DNA from: a virus
Reading direction: 5' to 3' (one strand)
Length of the DNA stretch: 44,219 bases
Virus record (IMG/VR): IMGVR_UViG_3300037541_000700
Location: 1-44,219 of that record
Under the pieces are notes generated by a model, which worked only from the letters and a program-made list of their open reading frames with translations, was not told where the DNA came from and did no database searches. The position numbers were made by a program, and so were the translations under genes. Below are positions 1 to 5,395 of the stretch, in pieces; the stretch's first letter is position 1, and the number at the start of each line of letters is the position of its first letter.

Positions 1-365
1 TTATTTAATAATTCCAGCCATACAGTTACTTGTGCTTGTACTTGCATAGGATTGTTGATTTGAATTTTTTTAGACAAGAATACTTGACTGTCTTTACATA
101 TTAAGTTTAATTGGTTGTCAGCTACTATTAAATTTACTTCTTTAGCCCCTGTCTTAGCCAAAGATGCAAGAGCATTACTAAAAGCCATAGAATTAAGTTT
201 AATTTTCAATGTAGGCTGTACTGGACTCGGAATATTTGCTTTTTCTAATAATTCTAGTTGGTTTTCTAACTGGATTAACTGGTCAACGTAACTTTTTATT
301 TTAAATTCTGTAATTAGTCTTAGTGTGGCATTTATCTGGTTTTTCAAAACATTAATTTGATACAT
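1..365 (-). CDS. Hypothetical protein, 3' end outside window
   Basis: A minus-strand reading frame opens at an ATG at 363-365 and stays open to the left edge, giving about 121 residues without a stop. The product starts MYQINVLKNQ. It has a short Leu/Glu-rich helical stretch (about residues 25-45), then a mixed part rich in Val, Ile and Asn that could be beta structure. I do not recognise a family. The start is supported by a purine-rich leader (AAGGGAGACAAAG just upstream) and by a good promoter at 401-430 of the type found before other minus-strand genes here. That shared promoter suggests co-regulation with the genes at 1478-1744, 2126-2287 and 4359-4889. Confidence 0.65.
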   Translation of the reverse strand, partial: MYQINVLKNQINATLRLITEFKIKSYVDQLIQLENQLELLEKANIPSPVQPTLKIKLNSMAFSNALASLAKTGAKEVNLIVADNQLNLICKDSQVFLSKKIQINNPMQVQAQVTVWLELLN

Positions 366-400
366 AATCTTTGTCTCCCTTGTTTCCTGTGTATGTAATT

Positions 401-430
401 ACTATAGTCTATTCTACTATTTATTGTCAA
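401..430 (-). promoter_or_regulatory. Promoter of the repeated module (copy 1)
   Basis: On the minus strand TTGACA (425-430) is followed after 18 bases by TATAGT (401-406). It is flanked upstream by CAGTACATAAAC and downstream by AATTACATACAC, the two boxes seen around the other copies of this module. It drives the gene at 1-365. The boxes are candidate operator or activator sites. Confidence 0.65.
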
Positions 431-582
431 GTAGTTTATGTACTGAACTTTTAAAAGATTTTCTTGTGTAGTCAAGTTTACGGTTGGGCGTTGAGCGATC
501 GCTGTCCAGTTGCACCCCAATAATCCCCAATCTCTTGTAAATCAAGGGTTTTCAGAATTTAAAAAATATCTTCTAAAACCTA

Positions 583-611
583 TTGATAGAATATAGCCTA
601 TCAAGTAATAT
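583..611 (+). promoter_or_regulatory. Sigma70-type promoter for the small acidic gene
   Basis: TTGATA (583-588), 17-base spacer, TAATAT (606-611). The spacer region contains the inverted pair GATAG / CTATC (585-589 and 598-602), which could be an operator. The predicted transcript starts near 618 and leads directly into the gene at 648. Confidence 0.5.
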
Positions 612-647
612 GGTAATATAGTTACACACACAAAACCAGGAAAAAGT

Positions 648-824
648 ATGAAGTATAGATGGAGAGACGGTAAAGCCCAAGCAGTTGCTTACGTACCCGC
701 GTTAGGCAAATGTGTAGTTGTTAAAGAAGCTAACAGCATTCATGACTTATATGGCTATGGCGGCGATGAAGACGGTGATGAAGATGACGACACAGATGAA
801 GATGACGACACAGATGAAGATTAA
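648..824 (+). CDS. Small protein with acidic repeat tail
   Basis: A 58-residue product, MKYRWRDGKAQAVAYVPALG..., with a basic/hydrophobic first half and a C-terminal tail of almost only Asp, Glu and Thr. The block DEDDDT occurs twice in tandem (about residues 44-57). The ATG follows CAGGAAAAAGT, a fair ribosome binding site, and the gene is bracketed by a promoter at 583-611 and an intrinsic terminator at 841-870, so it looks like a complete one-gene transcript. Family unknown. A strongly acidic tail on a small phage protein can imitate nucleic acid or contact basic partners, but that is inference only. Too short for ordinary ORF thresholds. Confidence 0.6.
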   Translation: MKYRWRDGKAQAVAYVPALGKCVVVKEANSIHDLYGYGGDEDGDEDDDTDEDDDTDED

Positions 825-840
825 ACCATAAAGCAATCAA

Positions 841-870
841 AACCCTCTTGATAGTCAAGAGGGTTTTTTA
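841..870. terminator. Intrinsic terminator, probably bidirectional
   Basis: An 11-bp perfect stem (AACCCTCTTGA, 841-851, with its complement at 855-865), a 3-base loop and a T run on the plus side. It ends the gene at 648-824. The minus-strand HNH gene stops at 855-857 inside the right arm, so the hairpin may serve both strands. Confidence 0.8.
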
Positions 871-1199
871 ACATTAATTTTTAATTTCCGCAACCGTTGA
901 TAATTTCGCTTTAAGCGGGCTGTAAACTCAGCGGTATTATGATTCTTCCATTCTGGATTTATAAGGTCAATAATCCAATTTTTGGGACTATGACAGACAG
1001 TTTTATGACAGTTTCTACAGACTGGGAAAATATTAATCCCATATCTGTCTCCTGACTTCCTGTAACTAGAGTGATGGACTTGTTCAGACTTATTGATCAT
1101 GCACACACAACAAATCCCATGGGTTCTTATATGTGCGTTGCGGCACTTTTTTTTATGCTTTTTGGCATTACTTCCATATCGAACTTGGTAGTTAGTCAT
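855..1199 (-). CDS. HNH endonuclease-like protein
   Basis: A 114-residue protein with a compact zinc-binding HNH layout: CxxC at about residues 30-33 (CCVC), the paired histidines VHH at 41-43, a second CxxC at 61-64 (CRNC) followed by His65, and His70. This matches small phage HNH nucleases, which use a beta-beta-alpha metal fold to nick or cut DNA. In phages these often sit near terminase genes and assist packaging, or act as free-standing homing nucleases. Here it lies 1.6 kb from the terminase, with small genes and repeats between. The N-terminus is strongly basic (KKHKKKCR), fitting DNA binding. There is no clear Shine-Dalgarno sequence before the ATG at 1197-1199. Its stop lies within the terminator hairpin at 841-870. 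Specific role unknown. Confidence 0.75.
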   Translation of the reverse strand: MTNYQVRYGSNAKKHKKKCRNAHIRTHGICCVCMINKSEQVHHSSYRKSGDRYGINIFPVCRNCHKTVCHSPKNWIIDLINPEWKNHNTAEFTARLKRNYQRLRKLKINVKKPS

Positions 1200-1232
1200 T
1201 GTGACAAATAGATAACTACTACCAATGATAAT

Positions 1233-1265
1233 AAAAAACCCGCTTAGATTAAAGTTTAAGCAGGT
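1233..1265 (-). terminator. Intrinsic terminator (minus strand)
   Basis: Arms 1238-1246 and 1257-1265 pair with one mismatch. Six A at 1233-1238 become the U run on the minus strand. It would stop transcripts coming from the 1279-1480 region before the HNH gene. Confidence 0.6.
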
Positions 1266-1317
1266 GTAGTTTATTTAATTTGTCCCTGAGCAATCGTGCC
1301 AAAGAACAAAAAGCCAT

Positions 1318-1351
1318 AAAAATTGCCTGTTTAAATTTAATTTAAACAGGC
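1318..1351 (-). terminator. Long hairpin, possible minus-strand terminator
   Basis: A perfect 11-bp stem (GCCTGTTTAAA at 1325-1335 with its complement at 1341-1351) and a 5-base loop. On the minus strand it is followed by AATTTTTATGG. No T run follows on the plus side. Confidence 0.5.
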
Positions 1352-1395
1352 TCAATCATGCCAAATGCTGATTATCTCGTTATTCAATCGTGCCA

Positions 1396-1420
1396 ACCGT
1401 TCTTGGGGTTTTTGAACGGT
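1396..1420. other. Stem-loop
   Basis: ACCGTTC (1396-1402) pairs with GAACGGT (1414-1420) around an 11-base loop. There is no U run on either strand, so it is not a terminator. It lies between two copies of the GGCACGATT box and is probably part of the structured element at 1279-1480. Confidence 0.45.
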
Positions 1421-1477
1421 ATTCATTGAACTTATTGCCCTGTAAAGGTTTTAGCCAGGGACAAGTAATTGGCACGA

Positions 1478-1744
1478 TTAAAAAGGGATGTCGTCAGGGT
1501 CGCCTGACTCCTCGTATGCACCCCAATAGTAGTCATGGAGTTCTTGAACGTTTTTGATATACTCAGAATAGAGAACTGGGAGTGAAATATTTATTTGAGA
1601 TATTTCCCAGGTAAATTCTATACGCCCACATCTAAAGCTAGAACCTTGGATGATTTCAACTTTAAATACAGGTAGCTTGACGCTACTCAACCGTTTCCAG
1701 TAAAATTGGAAGTTCAGTTCACATAAATTAAATAGGTCTGTCAT
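1478..1744 (-). CDS. Small protein with SSB-like C-terminal tip
   Basis: An 88-residue product, MTDLFNLCEL..., whose last residues are GDPDDIPF. The tip DDIPF at the extreme C-terminus is the hallmark of bacterial single-stranded DNA-binding protein, through which SSB recruits repair and replication enzymes. The body (residues 1-75) alternates hydrophobic and charged residues and could be beta-rich, but it is shorter than a usual SSB OB fold (about 110 residues) and I cannot place it in that family. It could be a reduced phage SSB or a mimic that binds the host's SSB-interaction proteins. The start has a consensus ribosome site (CAGGAGACAAAAGCAATG on the minus strand) and a promoter at 1778-1806. 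A 52-base stretch of promoter, leader and start is identical to that of the gene at 4359-4889. Confidence 0.65.
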   Translation of the reverse strand: MTDLFNLCELNFQFYWKRLSSVKLPVFKVEIIQGSSFRCGRIEFTWEISQINISLPVLYSEYIKNVQELHDYYWGAYEESGDPDDIPF

Positions 1745-1777
1745 TGCTTTTGTCTCCTGTTTTTTCCTTATGTACTT

Positions 1778-1806
1778 AATATAGTCTATCTTTTATTTAT
1801 TGTCAA
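1778..1806 (-). promoter_or_regulatory. Promoter of the repeated module (copy 2)
   Basis: Minus strand: TTGACA (1801-1806), 17-base spacer, TATATT (1778-1783). CAGTACATAAAC lies just upstream of the -35 and AAGTACATAAGG just downstream of the -10, a direct repeat flanking the promoter. This is the clearest copy of the module. Confidence 0.75.
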
Positions 1807-1859
1807 CAGGTTTATGTACTGAACTTTAGTAATTTCTATTTATACTTAAATTACATATT
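1797..1859. repeat. Duplicated promoter-upstream segment, copy A
   Basis: About 63 bases, from the -35 side of promoter copy 2 leftward on the minus strand. They recur at 2331-2393 with only two or so differences. The duplication carries the TTGACA box, the AGTACATAA box and AT-rich DNA beyond it, so the regulatory module was copied as a unit. Confidence 0.75.
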
Positions 1860-1865
1860 TAAACA

Positions 1866-1900
1866 TAAAAAAACCGCTTAGACAAAACGACTAAGCGGTT
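1866..1900 (-). terminator. Intrinsic terminator (minus strand)
   Basis: AACCGCTTAG (1872-1881) pairs with CTAAGCGGTT (1891-1900) around a 9-base loop. The A run at 1867-1873 gives the U tract on the minus strand. It ends the two-gene unit 2126-2287 / 1906-2118. Confidence 0.85.
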
Positions 1901-1905
1901 AATAA

Positions 1906-2118
1906 TTAAAGATGCTTGGATTGACTTTCTGCTAAAGCAGCCACCCTGACTGCTCTAAGTTGTTGTCCACAGAGCCAACCGTCTTTCAACGGTGACTCTT
2001 CTTTGGGGCAGGATGCCCCAGTATTGAACAATTCAATACCTTGGTTAAACAATTTTAAGTGTCTGGCGTGAGCCTTGTGGTTCTCCAGTGCTTGTATTTC
2101 CATTACTTGTATTTCCAT
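1906..2118 (-). CDS. Hypothetical protein, 70 aa
   Basis: A 70-residue product with no recognised family. It begins MEIQVMEIQ because ATGGAAATACAAGTA is repeated in tandem, giving two possible starts (2118 and 2103). The middle is mostly helical with His and Lys, followed by a CPKEESPLKDGWLCG stretch with two cysteines. It begins 7 bases after the stop of the gene at 2126-2287 and is followed directly by the terminator at 1866-1900, so the two form one transcript from the promoter at 2307-2340. No Shine-Dalgarno sequence is visible, fitting translation coupled to the upstream gene. Confidence 0.55.
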   Translation of the reverse strand: MEIQVMEIQALENHKAHARHLKLFNQGIELFNTGASCPKEESPLKDGWLCGQQLRAVRVAALAESQSKHL

Positions 2119-2125
2119 TACTTAA

Positions 2126-2287
2126 TTACTTTTTCTCCCACTTAATTAAACACCCATAGTATTCAGGGTGACTTTCTAGAAAATCATCTTTGAGAGCGAT
2201 CGCACTCATCAAATCTTCAGTAATCCAGGGACTACAGAAGATTATCTTGCTGGTTTTATGTTGACCTTTTAATTTAAACCTGTACAT
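2126..2287 (-). CDS. Hypothetical protein, 53 aa
   Basis: A 53-residue frame starting MYRFKLKGQHKTSKIIFCSP and ending YYGCLIKWEKK. It is basic at both ends, with an acidic helix in the middle (WITEDLMSAIALKDDF). A HIP1 octamer lies within the coding sequence. Support for expression comes from the promoter module at 2307-2340 and the AACAGGA sequence just before the ATG. I do not recognise a family. It is the first gene of a two-gene unit with 1906-2118 and is too short for ordinary ORF thresholds. Confidence 0.55.
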   Translation of the reverse strand: MYRFKLKGQHKTSKIIFCSPWITEDLMSAIALKDDFLESHPEYYGCLIKWEKK

Positions 2288-2306
2288 TCCTGTTTTTTTG
2301 TTTATA

Positions 2307-2340
2307 TATATAGACTATCTTACTATTTATTTATTGTCAA
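2307..2340 (-). promoter_or_regulatory. Promoter of the repeated module (copy 3, long spacer)
   Basis: Minus strand: TTGACA (2335-2340), AGATAGTC, then TATATA (2307-2312). The gap is 22 bases instead of 17, as in copy 5 at 4923-4956. Either an alternative -10 is used or a factor bound at the shared boxes compensates. CAGTACATAAACC lies upstream. Confidence 0.45.
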
Positions 2341-2393
2341 CAGGTTTATGTACTGAACTTTAATAATTTCTATTTATACTTAAAGTACATAAT
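2331..2393. repeat. Duplicated promoter-upstream segment, copy B
   Basis: Near-identical partner of 1797-1859. In this copy the far end carries an AAGTACATAATT box that also lies upstream of the plus-strand promoter at 2405-2433, so one segment may control two divergent promoters. Confidence 0.75.
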
Positions 2394-2404
2394 TCCTAGG
2401 CACG

Positions 2405-2433
2405 TTGACAAGGTTTAATAGATAGACTATGTT
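2405..2433 (+). promoter_or_regulatory. Promoter for the repeat protein gene (copy 4)
   Basis: TTGACA (2405-2410), 17-base spacer containing GATAGAC, TATGTT (2428-2433). The AAGTACATAATT box lies about 10 bases upstream. It shares the GATAGACTAT core with the minus-strand copies. It decides the start of the next gene: an in-frame ATG at 2429 lies within the -10 and cannot be used. Confidence 0.7.
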
Positions 2434-2461
2434 AATAATTACAAATCAAAAGGAAGACAAT

Positions 2462-2824
2462 ATGACTTACCATCCAGAAACTCAAGCCCGCTACAACGCT
2501 ACCGAAAAAGGTAAAGCGCGTAAACGTAAGTGGGCTGCCGGCATGACAGAAGAACAGAAGGAAAAGCAGCGTCAAGCTAAACGTGAATGGGCAGAAAACA
2601 TGACTGAAGAACAGAAGGAAAAGCAGCGTCAAGCTAATCGTGAGTGGGCTGCTAACATGACAGAGGATCAATTAATAAAGCAGCGTGAGTCTAGGCAAAG
2701 ATGGTTAGACAATATGACTGAAGAACAGCGCGAGAAGCAACGGGAATATATGCGTGAGTACAGCAGAAAAAGACGATTAAAAAAGCTACAGAACAAGGAA
2801 GATACTAAGCAAACGGATTGTTGA
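2462..2824 (+). CDS. Charged repeat protein (MTEEQ repeats)
   Basis: A 120-residue product from the ATG at 2462, chosen because AAAGGAAGACAAT precedes it and because the upstream in-frame ATG at 2429 is inside the promoter. From about residue 28 it contains four near-identical 19-20 residue units of the form MTEEQKEKQRQAKREWAEN. A basic end follows (YSRKRRLKKLQ). The units are strongly helical, charged and end in Trp, suggesting a rod or a modular nucleic-acid-binding helix. The repeats are nearly identical at DNA level, so unit number may vary. I do not recognise a named family. The gene overlaps the 3' end of the terminase gene tail-to-tail by 20 bases. Confidence 0.65.
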   Translation: MTYHPETQARYNATEKGKARKRKWAAGMTEEQKEKQRQAKREWAENMTEEQKEKQRQANREWAANMTEDQLIKQRESRQRWLDNMTEEQREKQREYMREYSRKRRLKKLQNKEDTKQTDC

Positions 2825-4277
2825 TTTTTCCGCCCACAAAAGTGCTTCGAGGTGCTGAGTTGCCCAATTCACTAAAAGCACCATCGGCACTGTCTACAAT
2901 GTCATTGGTGAGGGGTTTCTTACTTCCATCAAATTCATGTATTGCAGCGAGAAACTGGTCGTTCCAAGCACCCCTAAGTAGTTTGACTTTTCCCTGTTTG
3001 GCTGCGATCGCCATGGGTAAGGCACGGGTCACTTTATCCCCCAATGGTTTAATTCCTTTAGCATCAAATTGTGCTAATTGACGCTTTAGCGAAACTTCAT
3101 AACGTTTACCAGCACTACCACCTTCTAATTCCCACCTGATTTTACAATCTGGGCCATCCTGGTAAGCTATTTTGACTACTGATAAGTCGCCTTCTTCTGC
3201 TGATACCTGTTCCCAGTGACAGTCAAGGATGTAGTACGTGCCTTGATGTAATTTAATTTTGGTACGTACACTATAAAAACTAGACTTGGTGGCAACATCA
3301 GCGGCGGTGGCTGCAAAGTCCCAAAATGCCACAGTTGTACCACCACTGGGAACTGCATTAACAATCTCAAACCACTGACGATTAAAGATGGTCCCTGATT
3401 CATATTTAATTTTCCAGTTGCCTTTAAGTAGTCGCTCCATCTCTACAGGGTGCAACGATAATAGATTTTGTAAGTATTGGGGGTTGGTTTCTATTAGTGC
3501 TGGGTTGTCATAAACTGTACCTTTAATAAAACTAAAGCTTTTAGGTGGTGCTATTTCCGCTAAGTCAGGAAACTTGTCCATGAGTTCATCTTCAGTATCA
3601 CCCCAGTGCAATTCTCCATTAATCCGATAGAAATAACGGATAATTCCTGACCGTTCCTCTATGGGGTATCCTGTGTTTTGATCAATGTACCAACTAATCA
3701 TTTTGGCTACCCATGAATCAGCATCAGGGTTACAAGTTGCATCTATGCGAGGCTTGACCCCACAGGCGGAACGATTACGGGAAAAGAGAAACCAGAATTG
3801 ACGCTCGGTAAACTTAGTCAGTTCATCAAAACCGATATGGCATATCTGCGAACCAGGGTACTTGTCTTCTACATCTTTCTCATACTGAGCATGACCAAAA
3901 CTAATCGCGCTACCATTGGGAAATGTCCAGTCAAGCTGGTACTCACGGGCTATTGAGTTTTTAATCTGTTTATATAAACTCCTAGACTCATCCCATAAAC
4001 CACCTTCATTAGTTATTTCCGGTCTAGTTCTTCTGAAGATTACTGAACCATAACCAGGCACGTTTAAATATTTAGCCGCTTTTAGTAACATAGCATAACT
4101 TTTTCCACTGCCGGCTGCACCCCCATATATGCAGACATCAGCGTAGTTGTCATAAAATAGTTCTTGCGCTCCGGGCTGAGGGTCTGGCAGATCAATCTGA
4201 ACTATTTGGTTTCTGGATGACCTGGTTTTAGTGGACTCCCTGACTTTAATGATGTTTTTAGGATTAAGTTTGTTCAT
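2805..4277 (-). CDS. terL: Terminase large subunit (DNA packaging ATPase/nuclease)
   Basis: A 490-residue packaging motor: it hydrolyses ATP to drive DNA through the portal and cuts concatemers. Walker A is GGAAGSGKS at residues 52-60. Walker B is ICHIGFDE at about 145-152, and the coupling motif TCNP is at about 181-184. The C-terminal RNase H-like nuclease shows FWDFAAT near residue 330 and a final acidic site DIVDSADGAFSE near 462. The size is normal for the Terminase_6/terL group. I chose the ATG at 4275-4277. A GTG nine codons upstream is possible but lies inside the terminator hairpin at 4293-4319. No Shine-Dalgarno sequence or clear promoter lies between that terminator and the ATG. 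It stands alone on the minus strand, far from the portal (34.2 kb), and no small terminase subunit was identified. Confidence 0.95.
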   Translation of the reverse strand: MNKLNPKNIIKVRESTKTRSSRNQIVQIDLPDPQPGAQELFYDNYADVCIYGGAAGSGKSYAMLLKAAKYLNVPGYGSVIFRRTRPEITNEGGLWDESRSLYKQIKNSIAREYQLDWTFPNGSAISFGHAQYEKDVEDKYPGSQICHIGFDELTKFTERQFWFLFSRNRSACGVKPRIDATCNPDADSWVAKMISWYIDQNTGYPIEERSGIIRYFYRINGELHWGDTEDELMDKFPDLAEIAPPKSFSFIKGTVYDNPALIETNPQYLQNLLSLHPVEMERLLKGNWKIKYESGTIFNRQWFEIVNAVPSGGTTVAFWDFAATAADVATKSSFYSVRTKIKLHQGTYYILDCHWEQVSAEEGDLSVVKIAYQDGPDCKIRWELEGGSAGKRYEVSLKRQLAQFDAKGIKPLGDKVTRALPMAIAAKQGKVKLLRGAWNDQFLAAIHEFDGSKKPLTNDIVDSADGAFSELGNSAPRSTFVGGKINNPFA

Positions 4278-4292
4278 GATTTTTATATGCAC

Positions 4293-4319
4293 AAAAAAAC
4301 CCACTGTTAATAGTGGGTT
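4293..4319 (-). terminator. Intrinsic terminator (minus strand)
   Basis: AACCCACT (4298-4305) pairs with AGTGGGTT (4312-4319) around a 6-base loop. Seven A at 4293-4299 give the U run on the minus strand. It ends the gene at 4359-4889 and separates it from the terminase, whose transcription then depends on read-through or a promoter I could not find. Confidence 0.85.
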
Positions 4320-4358
4320 AAATGGGTTAAAGGATGAGAAAGCTAAATCTATTATGTA

Positions 4359-4889
4359 TTATGGCATCATTATTTGCCATAAAAGTTCATTTCTTGCTTC
4401 TATATATTCAACAGCAGAGAGGTATTTCTCTTCTGTTGAAAACATCTTTTGATTAATCTCAAATGCAGATAACAAAGTGTTCATCTGCTTGTCTGATAAA
4501 TTCCATTTGACTTTAAAGTCAGCGTCTAACTGACTTAATTGTATTTTCTTTTTATACTTAGCTAATTTTTCATTAGCTAAGTTATTGACTTCTTTTTGTG
4601 TAATAGTCCGACCATCATACTGACAATTAACTGCATTTGCATTTATCTCTTGCTGCCATAATTCAGCTTCTACTTCTGAAATAAGTATTTCCCATACTTC
4701 TGGGGAATCAATGTTCTCCAGAATAAATCTTTCTTTAGTGGTATTTTCATCTTGGCGACGTTTAATTTCGTCTTTAAACTGTTTCTTCAGTTTCGGCGAT
4801 TCTAGCTTGTTAGAACCCCATTCCAAATACTCTAAAGGAACATTTTTAATGTCTTGTCCCTTGTGTTTGCCAAATGTTAAAGTATTCAT
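4359..4889 (-). CDS. Protein with ExoX C-terminal / QSregVF-like domain
   Basis: A 176-residue protein. Residues 1-45 read LTFGKHKGQDIKNVPLEYLEW, the FGKxKG...P.YLxW signature of the small domain found at the C-terminus of exonuclease X-like enzymes and in the DUF3820/QSregVF_b group. The rest is helical, charged and unrecognised, with WEILISEVEAELWQQE in the middle. No catalytic DEDD residues are present, so it is an accessory or DNA-binding version and not a full nuclease. The start has a consensus ribosome site (CAGGAGACAAAAGCAATG), identical to that of the gene at 1478-1744. It is transcribed from the promoter at 4923-4956 and terminated at 4293-4319. Confidence 0.7.
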   Translation of the reverse strand: MNTLTFGKHKGQDIKNVPLEYLEWGSNKLESPKLKKQFKDEIKRRQDENTTKERFILENIDSPEVWEILISEVEAELWQQEINANAVNCQYDGRTITQKEVNNLANEKLAKYKKKIQLSQLDADFKVKWNLSDKQMNTLLSAFEINQKMFSTEEKYLSAVEYIEARNELLWQIMMP

Positions 4890-4922
4890 TGCTTTTGTCT
4901 CCTGTTTTTTCCTTATGTACTT

Positions 4923-4956
4923 AATATAGTCTATCTTATTATTTATATATCGTCAA
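4923..4956 (-). promoter_or_regulatory. Promoter of the repeated module (copy 5, long spacer)
   Basis: Minus strand: TTGACG (4951-4956), then GATAGAC and TATATT (4923-4928), 22 bases between. CAGTACAAAAATT lies upstream and AAGTACATAAGG downstream. The 52 bases 4886-4937, covering the -10, leader, ribosome site and start codon, are identical to 1741-1792. Confidence 0.55.
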
Positions 4957-4984
4957 TAAATTTTTGTACTGAATTTTCATACAA

Positions 4985-5068
4985 TAAAAAACTACTAAAT
5001 AAAGAAGATTTACTTAGTAGTTTGTAAAGGTGCATCTTAATATATTATAACATAAATATTCTTGTCAA
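4985..5068 (-). ncRNA. Very short minus-strand transcription unit (candidate small RNA)
   Basis: A promoter (TTGACA 5063-5068, 18-base spacer, TATATT 5039-5044, minus strand) is followed about 10 bases after its predicted start by a 10-bp hairpin (4989-4998 with 5014-5023) and a U run. The expected transcript is only about 45-50 bases, almost all terminator. It could be an attenuator that reads through into the module at 4923-4956, or a decoy RNA. Confidence 0.35.
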
Positions 5069-5240
5069 GCTTGAAAGCGTTGAAAAATAAGGGCTTAAAT
5101 ATTTGGTTACATTATCTTATTAATAGATAATAACTATCTTTTTGGAATTAAATTCTCTTGATATAAATGTTTGCCAGTAAGATACTGTAGTTAAATATTG
5201 AGAATTTATTAAAAGTACAGCAAATAACCAGCCAATTAGC
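5069..5240. other. AT-rich non-coding stretch
   Basis: Part of a gene-free interval of about 500 bases (4890-5395). I see no credible frame, repeat or RNA family in this part. The rest of the interval holds the promoters and hairpins listed separately. Confidence 0.5.
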
Positions 5241-5269
5241 TTGACAGGGATAAAAAACTATGTTACACT
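5241..5269 (+). promoter_or_regulatory. Promoter upstream of the 287-aa gene
   Basis: TTGACA (5241-5246), 17-base spacer, TACACT (5264-5269). It points to the gene at 5396 with a leader of about 120 bases containing the large hairpin at 5296-5336. Confidence 0.6.
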
Positions 5270-5295
5270 AAAGGTGTGATGGTTACAAAAACAAA

Positions 5296-5336
5296 AACGC
5301 TGTAACGGTTTGATGTCTGTCAACCGCTACAGCGTT
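5296..5336. other. Leader hairpin / possible minus-strand terminator
   Basis: AACGCTGTA (5296-5304) pairs with TACAGCGTT (5328-5336). After a mismatch the stem continues as CGGTT with AACCG. On the plus strand no U run follows, so here it is a stable structure in the leader of the 5396 gene. On the minus strand it is followed by TTTTTGTTTTTG, so it could end antisense transcription coming from that gene. Confidence 0.5.
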
Positions 5337-5395
5337 GGGAAATAAGGTTTAAAGATACACATAATTAAACATAATTAAATGGTAACTCATGGTTT

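Larger units (their letters stand above)
1279..1480 (-). other. Structured non-coding region with repeated GGCACGATT boxes
   Basis: About 200 bases without a credible gene. CAATCGTGCCAA or a one-base variant occurs at 1291-1302, 1353-1364 and 1385-1396. Its reverse complement lies at 1469-1479. TGTCCCTG (1281-1288) and CAGGGACA (1456-1463) are a second inverted pair. Read on the minus strand the order is A-B-A'-A'-A'-B', which could fold as a pseudoknot. Two hairpins lie inside (1325-1351 and 1396-1420). The minus-strand gene at 1478 ends in the last box. Candidate small RNA, leader-type element or protein-binding array; no named family recognised. Confidence 0.45.

Noticed and set aside
2432-2671. 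Minus-strand frame of 79 codons opposite the MTEEQ repeat gene
   Set aside because: It mirrors the repeats, lacks a ribosome site and lies opposite a gene with a clear promoter and start.
4278-4304. GTG start of the terminase nine codons upstream
   Set aside because: It falls within the terminator hairpin of the preceding gene.
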